64,000 nucleotides of DNA from the NCBI GenBank assembly GCA_965660945.1, contig CBFIBS010000005.1:75107-139106 (forward strand), read 5' to 3'. The notes under the pieces are model-generated. The model made no database searches, was not told where the DNA came from, and saw only the letters and a program-made list of their open reading frames with translations. Source of the DNA: UBA7985 sp002711265. GTDB lineage: Bacteria > Pseudomonadota > Alphaproteobacteria > UBA7985. The position numbers were made by a program, and so were the translations under genes. Numbering within the stretch: the first letter of the stretch is position 1; the number at the start of each line of letters is the position of its first letter. This document shows, one piece after another, positions 51,337-59,207 of this stretch.

Positions 51337-51731
51337 GCGCGCCGCACCCCAAGCCGCGCCCGGGCTGGCTGACCACGTGGCTGGCCATGGGCTGGGGCAC
51401 TCGCCTCGTCGCGCTTCCGGTCGTCGGCTACCGCCTCCTGATTTCGCCTTGGCTGCCGCCATCCTGTCGCTATGAGCCGTCGTGCAGCGTCTACGCGCTC
51501 GAGGCCCTGCAACGGCACGGACCCCTGCGCGGGAGCTGGCTGGCGGCACGGCGGATCGGCCGCTGTCACCCCTGGGGTGGTCAGGGGTACGACCCGGTCC
51601 CAGATACAGGGCAGACGATATCTCGGAAGGCGGCCACCACCGACTGCTGTGCGGACGCCTGCTGTCCGCCCGACTGCTGCAGCCCCATGGCCGCAGACAC
51701 GACGAAGCAGAACCCGACCCCAATCTCTTAA
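51333..51731 (+). CDS. yidD: Membrane protein insertion efficiency factor YidD
   Basis: A 132-residue protein. The YidD core is LPVVGYRLLISPWLPPSCRYEPSCSVYALEAL and HGPLRGSWLAARRIGRCHPWGGQGYDPVP, which is about 70-80 residues in most bacteria. It helps Sec and YidC insert membrane proteins. After the core, a 40-residue tail contains a dense cysteine cluster (TDCCADACCPPDCCSP), which is not part of the usual family. It overlaps rnpA by 4 bases and precedes yidC by 24 bases. Confidence 0.92.
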   Translation: MSAPHPKPRPGWLTTWLAMGWGTRLVALPVVGYRLLISPWLPPSCRYEPSCSVYALEALQRHGPLRGSWLAARRIGRCHPWGGQGYDPVPDTGQTISRKAATTDCCADACCPPDCCSPMAADTTKQNPTPIS

Positions 51732-51755
51732 CCCCCGCGTCACAGGGCACCGATT

Positions 51756-53651
51756 ATGAATGAAGACATGCGCAATATGTTCCTGGCCATCGGCGTTTCG
51801 CTGCTGCTGGTCTTTGCGGTGCAGACCTTCCTGCCGCAAATCTTTCCGTCGCTGGGACCGGAGCCTGAGCCACAGGTGACACCGGCGCAGGCGGGCGATG
51901 AGAGCGGCGAAGGCAGCGCGGGCGGGTTGACCGTCACTGGAACAGATGGGGAGTCGGTTTCGGCCATCGTCACCCGCGGCGCGGCGCTGGATGGTAACGA
52001 GCGCGTCAACATCGACACCGGCGTGCTGACCGGATCGCTGAACCTGACCGGCGCGGTTTTCGATGACCTGACCCTGACCGGCTACCGCCAGTCCGTGGAC
52101 CCGACCTCGCCCTTCGTCGACTTGCTGCACCCGCAGAACAGCCGGGGTGGCTACAACGTCGCCCACAACTGGATGACGTCGGTCGGTGGCGCGCTGATCG
52201 ACCCCAAGGCGCAGTGGACCGTGGTCGCGGGCAACGAACTGACGCCCGACTCGCCGCTGACCCTCGAAACCACCACGGCCGCTGGCATTCGTGTCGAGCG
52301 GCGGATCGAGGTGGTCGACGACTACCTGTTCCGGCTCATCGACCGGCTTGATCACAATGGCACGCAGGGCGTGACCCTTGCGCCGATCGGCACCGTCAAC
52401 CGCTACGACGAGGTGATCGACGACCGCTACACCACCACCGGCTACATCTCGGTGCTCGAGCGCAAACTGCGCGAACACAAGTACGGCAAGATCGCCAAGC
52501 CTTCGACCAACCCCGAAGAGAGGCTGAACCCGACCTCCGGCGAGACCGGCGGGATCGTCAGCACCGGCGGCTGGGTCGGCTTTACCGACAAATACTGGAT
52601 GGTGGCGCTGATCCCGAGCCAGAGCGACGAAATCCGCGCGGGCTACGGTTTGCAGAAGGCGGGCCTGGGACAGCGGCAGGCCGTGTCCTCGCAGTATATC
52701 TACGAGAGCGGTGTTCCGGTTCAGCCGGGTCAGTCGGTTGAGGTTTCGACCCTGCTGTTTGCTGGTGCCAAGGAAGTCGATCTGCTCGACCGCTACGCCA
52801 AGGATTTCTCGATCCCCAAGTTCGACCGGGGTGTGAACTTCTGGTTCATCTACCCGCTGACCAAGCCGCTCTACATCGCGCTGGCCTGGACTACGGACAA
52901 GTTGAAGCCGTCGCTGGGTACCTACGCCTTTGGTGCGGCGATCATCATCCTGACCCTGATCATCAAGACCATCCTGTTCCCGCTGCAACTGCGCGCCTAC
53001 CGCTCGATGGCGAAGATGCGCACCCTGCAGCCGAAGATGAAGGAACTGCAGGAGAAGCACGCTGACGACCGTCAGGCGCTGAGCCAGGCGATGATGGGCC
53101 TGTATCGGGAGGAGGGCGTGAATCCGCTCGGGGGCTGTCTGCCCATGCTGTTGCAGTTACCGGTGTTCATTTCGCTCTATCGGGTGATGCTGGTGACGGT
53201 GGAGGCGCGCCACGCGCCCTTCCCCGGCTGGGTCTCGGATCTGTCGGCCAAAGACCCCACGGGCCTGCTCGAGCTGTTCGGGCTGATCCCGTGGAACCCT
53301 GAGGTTCTGCCGCTGATTGCCATCCTCAACATCGGGATCTGGCCGATCATCTACGGCCTTTCGATGCTGGCGCTGCAGCGCATGTCGCCTGCACCGTCGG
53401 ACCCCATGCAGGCGCGTATCTTCCTGCTGATGCCGATCATCTTCACCTTCGTTCTCGCCGGGTTCCCGGTGGGCCTGGTGATCTACTGGACGGTGAACAA
53501 CATCATCTCCATGGGTCAGCAGTTCATCATTGGTCGGATGACCAAGACCAAGACGCAGGAGAAGCAGGAAGCCGCAGCAGCCCGCGCGGAGGCAAAAGCC
53601 GCCGAGCGCGCCGCCAAGCAGGAAAAGAAGGCGAAAAAAGAAGGGGCCTGA
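51756..53651 (+). CDS. yidC: Membrane protein insertase YidC
   Basis: A 631-residue insertase. The N-terminal helix NMFLAIGVSLLLVFAVQTFLP anchors it, a large periplasmic beta domain of about 300 residues follows, and the conserved Oxa1 core begins FGAAIIILTLIIKTILFPLQLRAYRSM, with KMKELQEKH and NPLGGCLPMLLQLPVFISLYRVM next. A basic, Ala/Lys-rich C-terminal tail (EAAAARAEAKAAERAAKQEKKAKK) likely contacts the ribosome, as in alphaproteobacteria. It follows yidD and precedes engB. Confidence 0.97.
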   Translation: MNEDMRNMFLAIGVSLLLVFAVQTFLPQIFPSLGPEPEPQVTPAQAGDESGEGSAGGLTVTGTDGESVSAIVTRGAALDGNERVNIDTGVLTGSLNLTGAVFDDLTLTGYRQSVDPTSPFVDLLHPQNSRGGYNVAHNWMTSVGGALIDPKAQWTVVAGNELTPDSPLTLETTTAAGIRVERRIEVVDDYLFRLIDRLDHNGTQGVTLAPIGTVNRYDEVIDDRYTTTGYISVLERKLREHKYGKIAKPSTNPEERLNPTSGETGGIVSTGGWVGFTDKYWMVALIPSQSDEIRAGYGLQKAGLGQRQAVSSQYIYESGVPVQPGQSVEVSTLLFAGAKEVDLLDRYAKDFSIPKFDRGVNFWFIYPLTKPLYIALAWTTDKLKPSLGTYAFGAAIIILTLIIKTILFPLQLRAYRSMAKMRTLQPKMKELQEKHADDRQALSQAMMGLYREEGVNPLGGCLPMLLQLPVFISLYRVMLVTVEARHAPFPGWVSDLSAKDPTGLLELFGLIPWNPEVLPLIAILNIGIWPIIYGLSMLALQRMSPAPSDPMQARIFLLMPIIFTFVLAGFPVGLVIYWTVNNIISMGQQFIIGRMTKTKTQEKQEAAAARAEAKAAERAAKQEKKAKKEGA

Positions 53652-53661
53652 TCGCCCCTTC
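53640..53661 (+). terminator. Hairpin overlapping the yidC stop
   Basis: Arms GAAGGGGC and GCCCCTTC surround a six-base loop that contains the yidC stop codon. No T run follows, so it may be a processing or attenuation hairpin rather than a full terminator before engB. Confidence 0.3.
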
Positions 53662-53728
53662 GCGTCTCCCCTGTGCGCCGCCCACTTCGCGCCCCCAAGG
53701 CGCCCATGCCCCGAGGCCAGCACCCGCT

Positions 53729-54397
53729 ATGGATCAGGACCGCCAGACCCCGCCCGCCCATTTGTTCAAGCACCGCGCGGTGTTTTTCAAAGGCGTGCCG
53801 GCCATGCACTTCCTGCCCGAAGCCGACCGGCCCGAGGTTGCCTTTGCCGGGCGCTCAAACGTAGGCAAGTCGTCCCTGCTCAACGCCCTGACCGGCGTAA
53901 AGGGGCTGGCGCGAACGTCGAATACGCCCGGCCGGACCCAAGAGATGAACTTCTTCGACCTCGGCGGTGTCGGCTATATCGTCGACCTCCCCGGCTATGG
54001 CTATGCCAAGGCCTCAAAGCGCGATATTGCGCGCTGGAACGCGACGACGGAGCAGTATCTGGAGGGGCGCCCCAACCTGAAGCGGGTCTACGTGCTGATC
54101 GACTGCCGCCACGGCCTCAAGGACAACGACCGCGAGCTGATGAGCAGCCTCGACGTCGCGGCCGTGTCCTACCAGCTGATCCTGACCAAATCCGACAAGA
54201 TCAAAGCCGGCGCCTTGGAGAAGGTGAAAAAAGCGGTAGAAGAAGAGGCGATGAAGCGCCCGGCTGCCTTTCCGCGCGTGCTGCCCACGTCGGCGGAAAA
54301 GCCGTTGGGGCCGCTAGGCGGGATGGAAGCCCTACGAGATGCGGTGGCACGGGTCCTGCTCGGCATGAGTGATGATTTTGGAGACATGTTCGCATGA
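53729..54397 (+). CDS. engB: Ribosome biogenesis GTPase EngB (YsxC/YihA)
   Basis: A 222-residue GTPase of the Era/Obg branch. G1 is FAGRSNVGKSSLLNALTG at about residue 38, G2 is ARTSNTPGRTQEMNF, G3 is YIVDLPGYGYAKASK and G4 is ILTKSDKIK. It helps assemble the 50S subunit and is essential in many bacteria. It follows yidC after 77 bases and its stop overlaps argB by 4 bases (ATGA), so translation may be coupled. Confidence 0.95.
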   Translation: MDQDRQTPPAHLFKHRAVFFKGVPAMHFLPEADRPEVAFAGRSNVGKSSLLNALTGVKGLARTSNTPGRTQEMNFFDLGGVGYIVDLPGYGYAKASKRDIARWNATTEQYLEGRPNLKRVYVLIDCRHGLKDNDRELMSSLDVAAVSYQLILTKSDKIKAGALEKVKKAVEEEAMKRPAAFPRVLPTSAEKPLGPLGGMEALRDAVARVLLGMSDDFGDMFA

Positions 54398-55269
54398 ATG
54401 AGATGAGCGATTCCCAGGCCCGGGCCTGGTTGGACAAGGTCGAGACCCTGCGCGAAGCCCTGCCGTTCATGCGCCGTTACACCGGCAAGACCATTGTGGT
54501 GAAGTTTGGCGGTCACGCCATGGTCGACCCTGCCCTGACCGAAAGCTTCGCCGCCGACATCGCCCTGCTGCGGCAGGTCGGAATGCGCCCGATCGTGGTC
54601 CACGGCGGTGGCCCTCAGATCGCGCAGATGCTGGAGCGGCTGAACGTGAGCACAAAGGCGGTCGACGGCCTGCGCATCACCGACGAGCCGACCATGGAAA
54701 TCGTCGAAATGGTGCTGGCGGGCAAGATCAACAAGGACGTGGTCACGGCCCTGAACAAGGCCGGCGGTACGGCCGTCGGCCTGTCGGGAAAGGACGGGCG
54801 GCTGTTGCTCGCCGAGAAGGTGCAGCGCGACGACGGGGTCGATCTCGGCTTCGTCGGCCAGCCTAAGCACGTCAACACGGCGGTGATCGAGGCCATCCGT
54901 GATGCCGGCCTGATCCCGGTAATCGCGCCCATCGGTGTCGATGAGAACGGGCAGGGCTACAACATCAACGCCGACACCGCCGCGGGGGCCATCGCGGCGG
55001 CACTCAAGGCCGAGCGCCTGATCATGCTCACCGACGTCGACGGGGTGAAGGACAAGGCGGGCGAGCTGGTCTCTGAGATCCGGCGCGCCGATATCGCCGG
55101 GCTGGTCGAAGACGGCACGGTTTCCGGCGGCATGATTCCAAAGCTGGAAATGTGCGCCGCAGCCGTGACCAGCGGCGTCGGGGCCGCGGTCATCCAGAAC
55201 GGCACGGTCAAGCACGTGCTGCTGCTGGAACTGCTCACCGAATACGGTGCGGGAACGCTGGTCAGCTGA
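54394..55269 (+). CDS. argB: Acetylglutamate kinase ArgB
   Basis: A 291-residue amino acid kinase for the second step of arginine synthesis. The ATP site starts with TIVVKFGGHAMVDPALTE, HGGGPQIAQML binds acetylglutamate, and LSGKDGRLLLAEK and NADTAAGAIAAALKAERLIMLTDVDGV form the rest of the fold; GGMIPKLEMCAAAV closes it. An N-terminal 25-residue helix (MSDSQARAWLDKVETLREAL) suggests the arginine-inhibited hexameric type. It is engB's downstream partner; argG lies 800 bases away beyond a reversed gene. Confidence 0.97.
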   Translation: MNEMSDSQARAWLDKVETLREALPFMRRYTGKTIVVKFGGHAMVDPALTESFAADIALLRQVGMRPIVVHGGGPQIAQMLERLNVSTKAVDGLRITDEPTMEIVEMVLAGKINKDVVTALNKAGGTAVGLSGKDGRLLLAEKVQRDDGVDLGFVGQPKHVNTAVIEAIRDAGLIPVIAPIGVDENGQGYNINADTAAGAIAAALKAERLIMLTDVDGVKDKAGELVSEIRRADIAGLVEDGTVSGGMIPKLEMCAAAVTSGVGAAVIQNGTVKHVLLLELLTEYGAGTLVS

Positions 55270-55308
55270 TCGTCTCAATCGACGGCGCGGCGGTGCCGCT
55301 ATGCCGGA

Positions 55309-55920
55309 TTAGTTTTTGGTGACGTAGGTGAGGCTGTCGTCCTCGTCCTCGTCTTCGAGGACATCATCGCCACCAACTTCATTGCCGTCTTCGTCATAGA
55401 CCACGAATTCGAGCGGCGGCGGGGTTTCGAGCACCAGCGGCATGATCAGGTCTTCTTCGGCCTCCATATGGCCCAGAAGCTTGTCGTTGAGCAGCAGCAG
55501 CGCTTCCATCATGCCCGCGCCGTCTTCGGCATTCTCGACCGCGTCGAGGCAGGCGTCGATGGCGTCATGGTCTTCGGACAGGGTGTCGAAGGCGGACTCG
55601 AACTCAGGGTGCAGCGCGACGACGACGGGGAAATAGACGCCGTCTTCGACCTGCTGGTGCTGGTCGAGCTGTTCGCGGAACAGCGACCACATCTCCATCA
55701 GCCGTTCTTCCTCGGCCACGTCCGGGCCGTCAGCGCCGAAATCTTCCAGCGCAGCCGACAGGTCGCTCAGCAGCGCCCGGAAGGTGCCGTGGCGCCGCAG
55801 CCAAAAGTCCAGCAGATCGTTGAAATTATCGTGGAAACGCCAGACCGGACGGGTGATATCCGGCAGCGGCTTGTCAATGTTTTCCAGCAGATCTTCGAGC
55901 CTGATCGGGGTCTGATTCAT
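55309..55920 (-). CDS. Hemerythrin HHE-domain protein
   Basis: About 203 residues from the ATG at 55920 (ATGs at 55926 and 55962 are alternatives). The four-helix hemerythrin fold is suggested by His and Glu ligands in the order WRFHDNFNDLLDF, RRHGTFRALLSDL, LDQHQQVEDGVYFPVV, SEDHDAIDACLD and GHMEAEEDLIMPLV. HHE proteins bind a di-iron centre and sense or carry O2 or NO. The last 35 residues are strongly acidic (EVGGDDVLEDEDEDD). It faces argB across 39 bases and diverges from argG. Confidence 0.85.
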   Translation of the reverse strand: MNQTPIRLEDLLENIDKPLPDITRPVWRFHDNFNDLLDFWLRRHGTFRALLSDLSAALEDFGADGPDVAEEERLMEMWSLFREQLDQHQQVEDGVYFPVVVALHPEFESAFDTLSEDHDAIDACLDAVENAEDGAGMMEALLLLNDKLLGHMEAEEDLIMPLVLETPPPLEFVVYDEDGNEVGGDDVLEDEDEDDSLTYVTKN

Positions 55921-56059
55921 GGTCATGAAACCGAACATGGCGAAGCTGCCAGCCAGTTGCAATGCTCGTTTGGCGTTCCCCGGCGTTGCAAAGCTGTCGA
56001 GTCCGGTTAGAACGGCGGGGATACGAGCCGTTCATTATGTCCCTCTGATGGAATTCCCC

Positions 56060-57286
56060 ATGACCCAAGACATCAATCGCGTCGTCCTCGCCTACTCCGG
56101 CGGATTGGATACCAGCGTCATTCTTAAGTGGCTGCAGGTGACGTATAACTGCGAAGTCGTCACCTTTACCGCCGATCTGGGCCAGGGCGAGGAGCTGGAG
56201 CCAGCCCGGGAAAAGGCTTTGTTATTAGGCATTAAGCCTGAAAACATCTTCATCGAGGACCTGCGCGACGAGTTCTGCCGCGATTATGTGTTCCCGATGT
56301 TCCGCGCTAACGCGCTCTACGAAGGCGTGTATCTGCTGGGTACGTCGATCGCGCGGCCGCTGATCTCCAAGCGCCAGATCGAGATTGCGCGTAACGTCGG
56401 CGGGGACGCGGTTTCCCACGGCGCAACGGGCAAAGGAAATGATCAGGTCCGCTTCGAATTGTCCTATTACGCGCTGGAGCCGGACATAAAAGTGATCGCG
56501 CCGTGGCGGGAATGGGACCTCGCGTCGCGTACCAAGCTGCTCGCCTTCGCCGAAGAGCACCAGATTCCCATCGCCAAAGACAAGCGCGGCGAAGCGCCGT
56601 TTTCGGTCGACGCCAACCTGCTGCACACCTCGTCCGAGGGCAAAGTTCTCGAAGACCCGGCTGAAGAAGCCCCGAACATCGTCTACCAGCGCACGCTGTC
56701 GCCGCAGGAAGCGCCCGACAAAGACACGGTGATCGAAATCGGCTTCGAGAACGGCGATCCGGTGTCGATCAACGGCGAGAAGATGGGTCCGGCGGCGATC
56801 CTGACCACGCTCAACAAATATGGGCACGATAACGGCATCGGCCGGCTGGATCTGGTCGAGAACCGCTTCGTCGGTATGAAGTCGCGCGGCGTCTACGAGA
56901 CCCCCGGCGGCACCATTCTGCTCGCCGCGCACCGGGCGCTTGAGTCGATCACGCTCGACCGCGGTGCCGCGCACCTCAAAGATGAGCTGATGCCGCGCTA
57001 TGCGGAGCTGATCTACAACGGCTTCTGGTTCTCACCCGAGCGCGAGTTGCTGCAGGGCCTGATCGACCAGTCCCAGCAATGGGTCACGGGCGCGGTCCGC
57101 CTGCGCCTGTATAAGGGCAACGCCACGGTCGTCGGCCGGGAAAGCCCCTACAGCCTGTACCGTCAGGACTACGTGACCTTCGAGGAAGACAGCGTTTACG
57201 ATCATCGCGACGCCGAGGGCTTCATCAAGCTCAACGCCCTGCGCCTGCGGCTGGCCCGCGAGCGCGATCGCCGGTTCGAGGACTGA
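56060..57286 (+). CDS. argG: Argininosuccinate synthase ArgG
   Basis: A 408-residue enzyme that joins citrulline and aspartate using ATP in arginine synthesis. The P-loop is VLAYSGGLDTSVILKWL near residue 9. Further marks are GTSIARPLISKRQIEIA, SHGATGKGNDQVRFELSYYAL and GMKSRGVYETPGGTILL. The chosen ATG at 56060 matches the known start; the upstream in-frame region has no ribosome-binding site. A DUF3253 gene follows after 3 bases, probably in the same transcript. Confidence 0.97.
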   Translation: MTQDINRVVLAYSGGLDTSVILKWLQVTYNCEVVTFTADLGQGEELEPAREKALLLGIKPENIFIEDLRDEFCRDYVFPMFRANALYEGVYLLGTSIARPLISKRQIEIARNVGGDAVSHGATGKGNDQVRFELSYYALEPDIKVIAPWREWDLASRTKLLAFAEEHQIPIAKDKRGEAPFSVDANLLHTSSEGKVLEDPAEEAPNIVYQRTLSPQEAPDKDTVIEIGFENGDPVSINGEKMGPAAILTTLNKYGHDNGIGRLDLVENRFVGMKSRGVYETPGGTILLAAHRALESITLDRGAAHLKDELMPRYAELIYNGFWFSPERELLQGLIDQSQQWVTGAVRLRLYKGNATVVGRESPYSLYRQDYVTFEEDSVYDHRDAEGFIKLNALRLRLARERDRRFED

Positions 57287-57289
57287 GGC

Positions 57290-57589
57290 GTGGCTGAGTC
57301 GCTCAAGCACGTCATCCTGCGCCTGGCCGAAGAGCGCGCCGGGGCGACGTTTTCACCGACCGAGGCCGCCATGGCTCTGCGCCCGCCCCGCCCCGATGAG
57401 GTCAAAGGCGAAGAAAAGTGGCGCGGCTTCCTGCGGCAGGTGCGCGCCGAGGCCAAGGGTCTGGCCCGACAGGGCCGCATCGATATCCTGCGCCGGGGCG
57501 AGCCTCAGGACCCGAGCAAGCCGATCAAGGGCCTGATCCAGTTGCGCAAAACGCCCGGATCGCCGCCTTTCGACCCCAACGAAGACTGA
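57290..57589 (+). CDS. DUF3253 family protein
   Basis: A 99-residue protein of the DUF3253 family. Typical parts are ILRLAEERAGATFSPTEAAMALRP, the tryptophan-containing EEKWRGFLRQVRAEAKGLARQGRIDILRRGE, and a final IKGLIQLRKT. The fold looks like a winged helix; the role is unknown. It starts with GTG 3 bases after argG. A small pseudouridine synthase gene follows 57 bases later. Confidence 0.85.
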   Translation: MAESLKHVILRLAEERAGATFSPTEAAMALRPPRPDEVKGEEKWRGFLRQVRAEAKGLARQGRIDILRRGEPQDPSKPIKGLIQLRKTPGSPPFDPNED

Positions 57590-57646
57590 ACGAACAATCA
57601 GCATTGACCGACCCCGATCCGGGGCAAGCAGGGGGGCCAGCAGGCC

Positions 57647-58582
57647 GTGACCCAGTCCGATACAGACGACAATCAGGGCTCAACCCGCAGTGGCGGCAGC
57701 CGTCTTGCCAAGATCATTGCGCACTCGGGCCTATGCTCCCGCCGCGATGCGGAGCGGATGATCGAGGCCGGCCGGGTCAAGGTCCACGGCGTCGTGGTCA
57801 GCGACCCCGCCGTCAATCTCGACGACTGGCAGGGGGTGTCCGTCGACGACCGGCCGCTGTCTGCGCCGCCCGACGTCAAGCTCTACCGCTTTTACAAGCC
57901 GCTGGGCGCGCTGGTCACCGACCGTGACCCCGAGGGGCGAACCACGGTCTACGACCTGCTGCCCGATATGGGCCCAGGCGCCCCGCGCCTGCTCGCTGTC
58001 GGCCGGCTCGATATCAACTCCGAAGGCCTGCTGCTGTTCACCACCAGCCCGGTGCTCAAGCGCAAGCTGGAGCTGCCCGATACCGGCCTCTCCCGCATTT
58101 ACCGCGTTCGCGCGCACGGCATGGTCACCGACCGCCAGCTCGCAGCGCTGGCCGACGGGGTCACCATCGACGAGGTCCGCTACGGGCCAGTGATCGTCGA
58201 GCGGGAAACCCAGAAGGAAAGCGGGCTGAACCGCTGGTATCGCTTCACCCTGACCGAGGGCAAGAACCGCGAAATCCGCAAGCTGGCGCAGCATCTGGGC
58301 CTGCAAGTCAATCGACTGATCCGGGTTTCATACGGCGGGCTGACGCTGGGTTCACTGGCGCGCATGGAGCTCAAGGAAGTCTCGCGGGCGCGGATGTTCG
58401 AACTGTTCGGCGTCGGCACCGAGAAGAAGTCAACCTGGGCCAAAGCCAAGCCCAAGCCAAAGAAGCCGGGCCACCGCAAGCTCGCCGACAAGAAGCGCGC
58501 CGCCAAGGATGGCCGCCGCATGGGCGTGGGCCGCTCGCCGTCGAGCACCCGCAACAGCCGGACTCCGCGCCGTGGCGGCTAA
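57647..58582 (+). CDS. rRNA pseudouridine synthase (RluB/RsuA family)
   Basis: A 311-residue enzyme that isomerises uridine in rRNA. An N-terminal S4 RNA-binding domain (RLAKIIAHSGLCSRRDAERMIEAGRVKVHG) is followed by the catalytic motif LLAVGRLDINSEGLLLFT, with Asp near residue 124, and EGKNREIRKLAQHLGLQVNRLIRVSYGGL. The C-terminus is a long Lys/Arg-rich tail (KKPGHRKLADKKRAAK). It starts with a GTG at 57647, and the stop overlaps the rsmD start by 11 bases. Confidence 0.92.
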   Translation: MTQSDTDDNQGSTRSGGSRLAKIIAHSGLCSRRDAERMIEAGRVKVHGVVVSDPAVNLDDWQGVSVDDRPLSAPPDVKLYRFYKPLGALVTDRDPEGRTTVYDLLPDMGPGAPRLLAVGRLDINSEGLLLFTTSPVLKRKLELPDTGLSRIYRVRAHGMVTDRQLAALADGVTIDEVRYGPVIVERETQKESGLNRWYRFTLTEGKNREIRKLAQHLGLQVNRLIRVSYGGLTLGSLARMELKEVSRARMFELFGVGTEKKSTWAKAKPKPKKPGHRKLADKKRAAKDGRRMGVGRSPSSTRNSRTPRRGG

Positions 58583-59183
58583 GCCCCCCCCACCGGGCAG
58601 CCTGCGCCTGACCGGCGGCAGCCTGCGCGGGCGACGGCTGGCGGTGCCCTCGGGGCAGGGCGTGCGCCCGACCAGCGACCGCGCCCGAGAAACCCTGTTC
58701 AACGTGCTGACCAACCGCTTCAAGCGACCCGGCGGCCAGTCGGTGCTCAGCGAGGCCCGCGTGCTCGATGCCTTCGCCGGCACCGGGGCGCTGGGGCTGG
58801 AAGCGCTGTCGCGCGGGGCGGCCTTTGCCGCCTTTGCCGAGAACAGCCGCGCCCATGCTGCCGTGCTGCAGGCCAATATCGCCGCGCTGGGGCTGACCGA
58901 CGGCCTGACGTCGGTTCGGACCACGGCTGCGGCTTTCTCCGTCGAGGGTGGCTTCGGGGTGATTCTCGCCGATCCGCCCTACGCCCAAGGACCGGTGGCG
59001 GTGGCGGCCCTGCTCACCGACGGCGGGCTGTGGCACGGGGAAACCCTGCTGGTCTGGGAAGGCGACAGCGAAACCGATCGCAGTCTCCCCGGCTGGTCGC
59101 TGCTGCACGAGAAGGCTGTGGGGCAGACGACCTTCAGCTTCCATGCGCCCGAGGGCAGCCGGGACTGGCCAGCGGGCGGCTGA
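58572..59183 (+). CDS. rsmD: 16S rRNA (guanine-966-N2) methyltransferase RsmD
   Basis: A 203-residue SAM methyltransferase that makes m2G966. The start is GSLRGRRLAVPSGQGVRPTSDRARETLFNVL, a strong RsmD signature. Motif I is VLDAFAGTGALGLEALSRG and the catalytic motif is ILADPPYA (DPPY). The GTG at 58572 gives a normal length; an upstream frame overlaps the pseudouridine synthase and lacks support. Translation likely couples to the preceding gene. It is convergent with mutL across 24 bases. Confidence 0.94.
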   Translation: MAAKPPPPGSLRLTGGSLRGRRLAVPSGQGVRPTSDRARETLFNVLTNRFKRPGGQSVLSEARVLDAFAGTGALGLEALSRGAAFAAFAENSRAHAAVLQANIAALGLTDGLTSVRTTAAAFSVEGGFGVILADPPYAQGPVAVAALLTDGGLWHGETLLVWEGDSETDRSLPGWSLLHEKAVGQTTFSFHAPEGSRDWPAGG

Positions 59184-59207
59184 GGCGGATAGGGCGAAGG
59201 CGCGGGT

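Noticed and set aside
51204..53060. A 618-codon open frame opposite rnpA, yidD and yidC
   Set aside because: It runs across three real genes on the opposite strand and shows no domain; explained by third-position GC in those genes.
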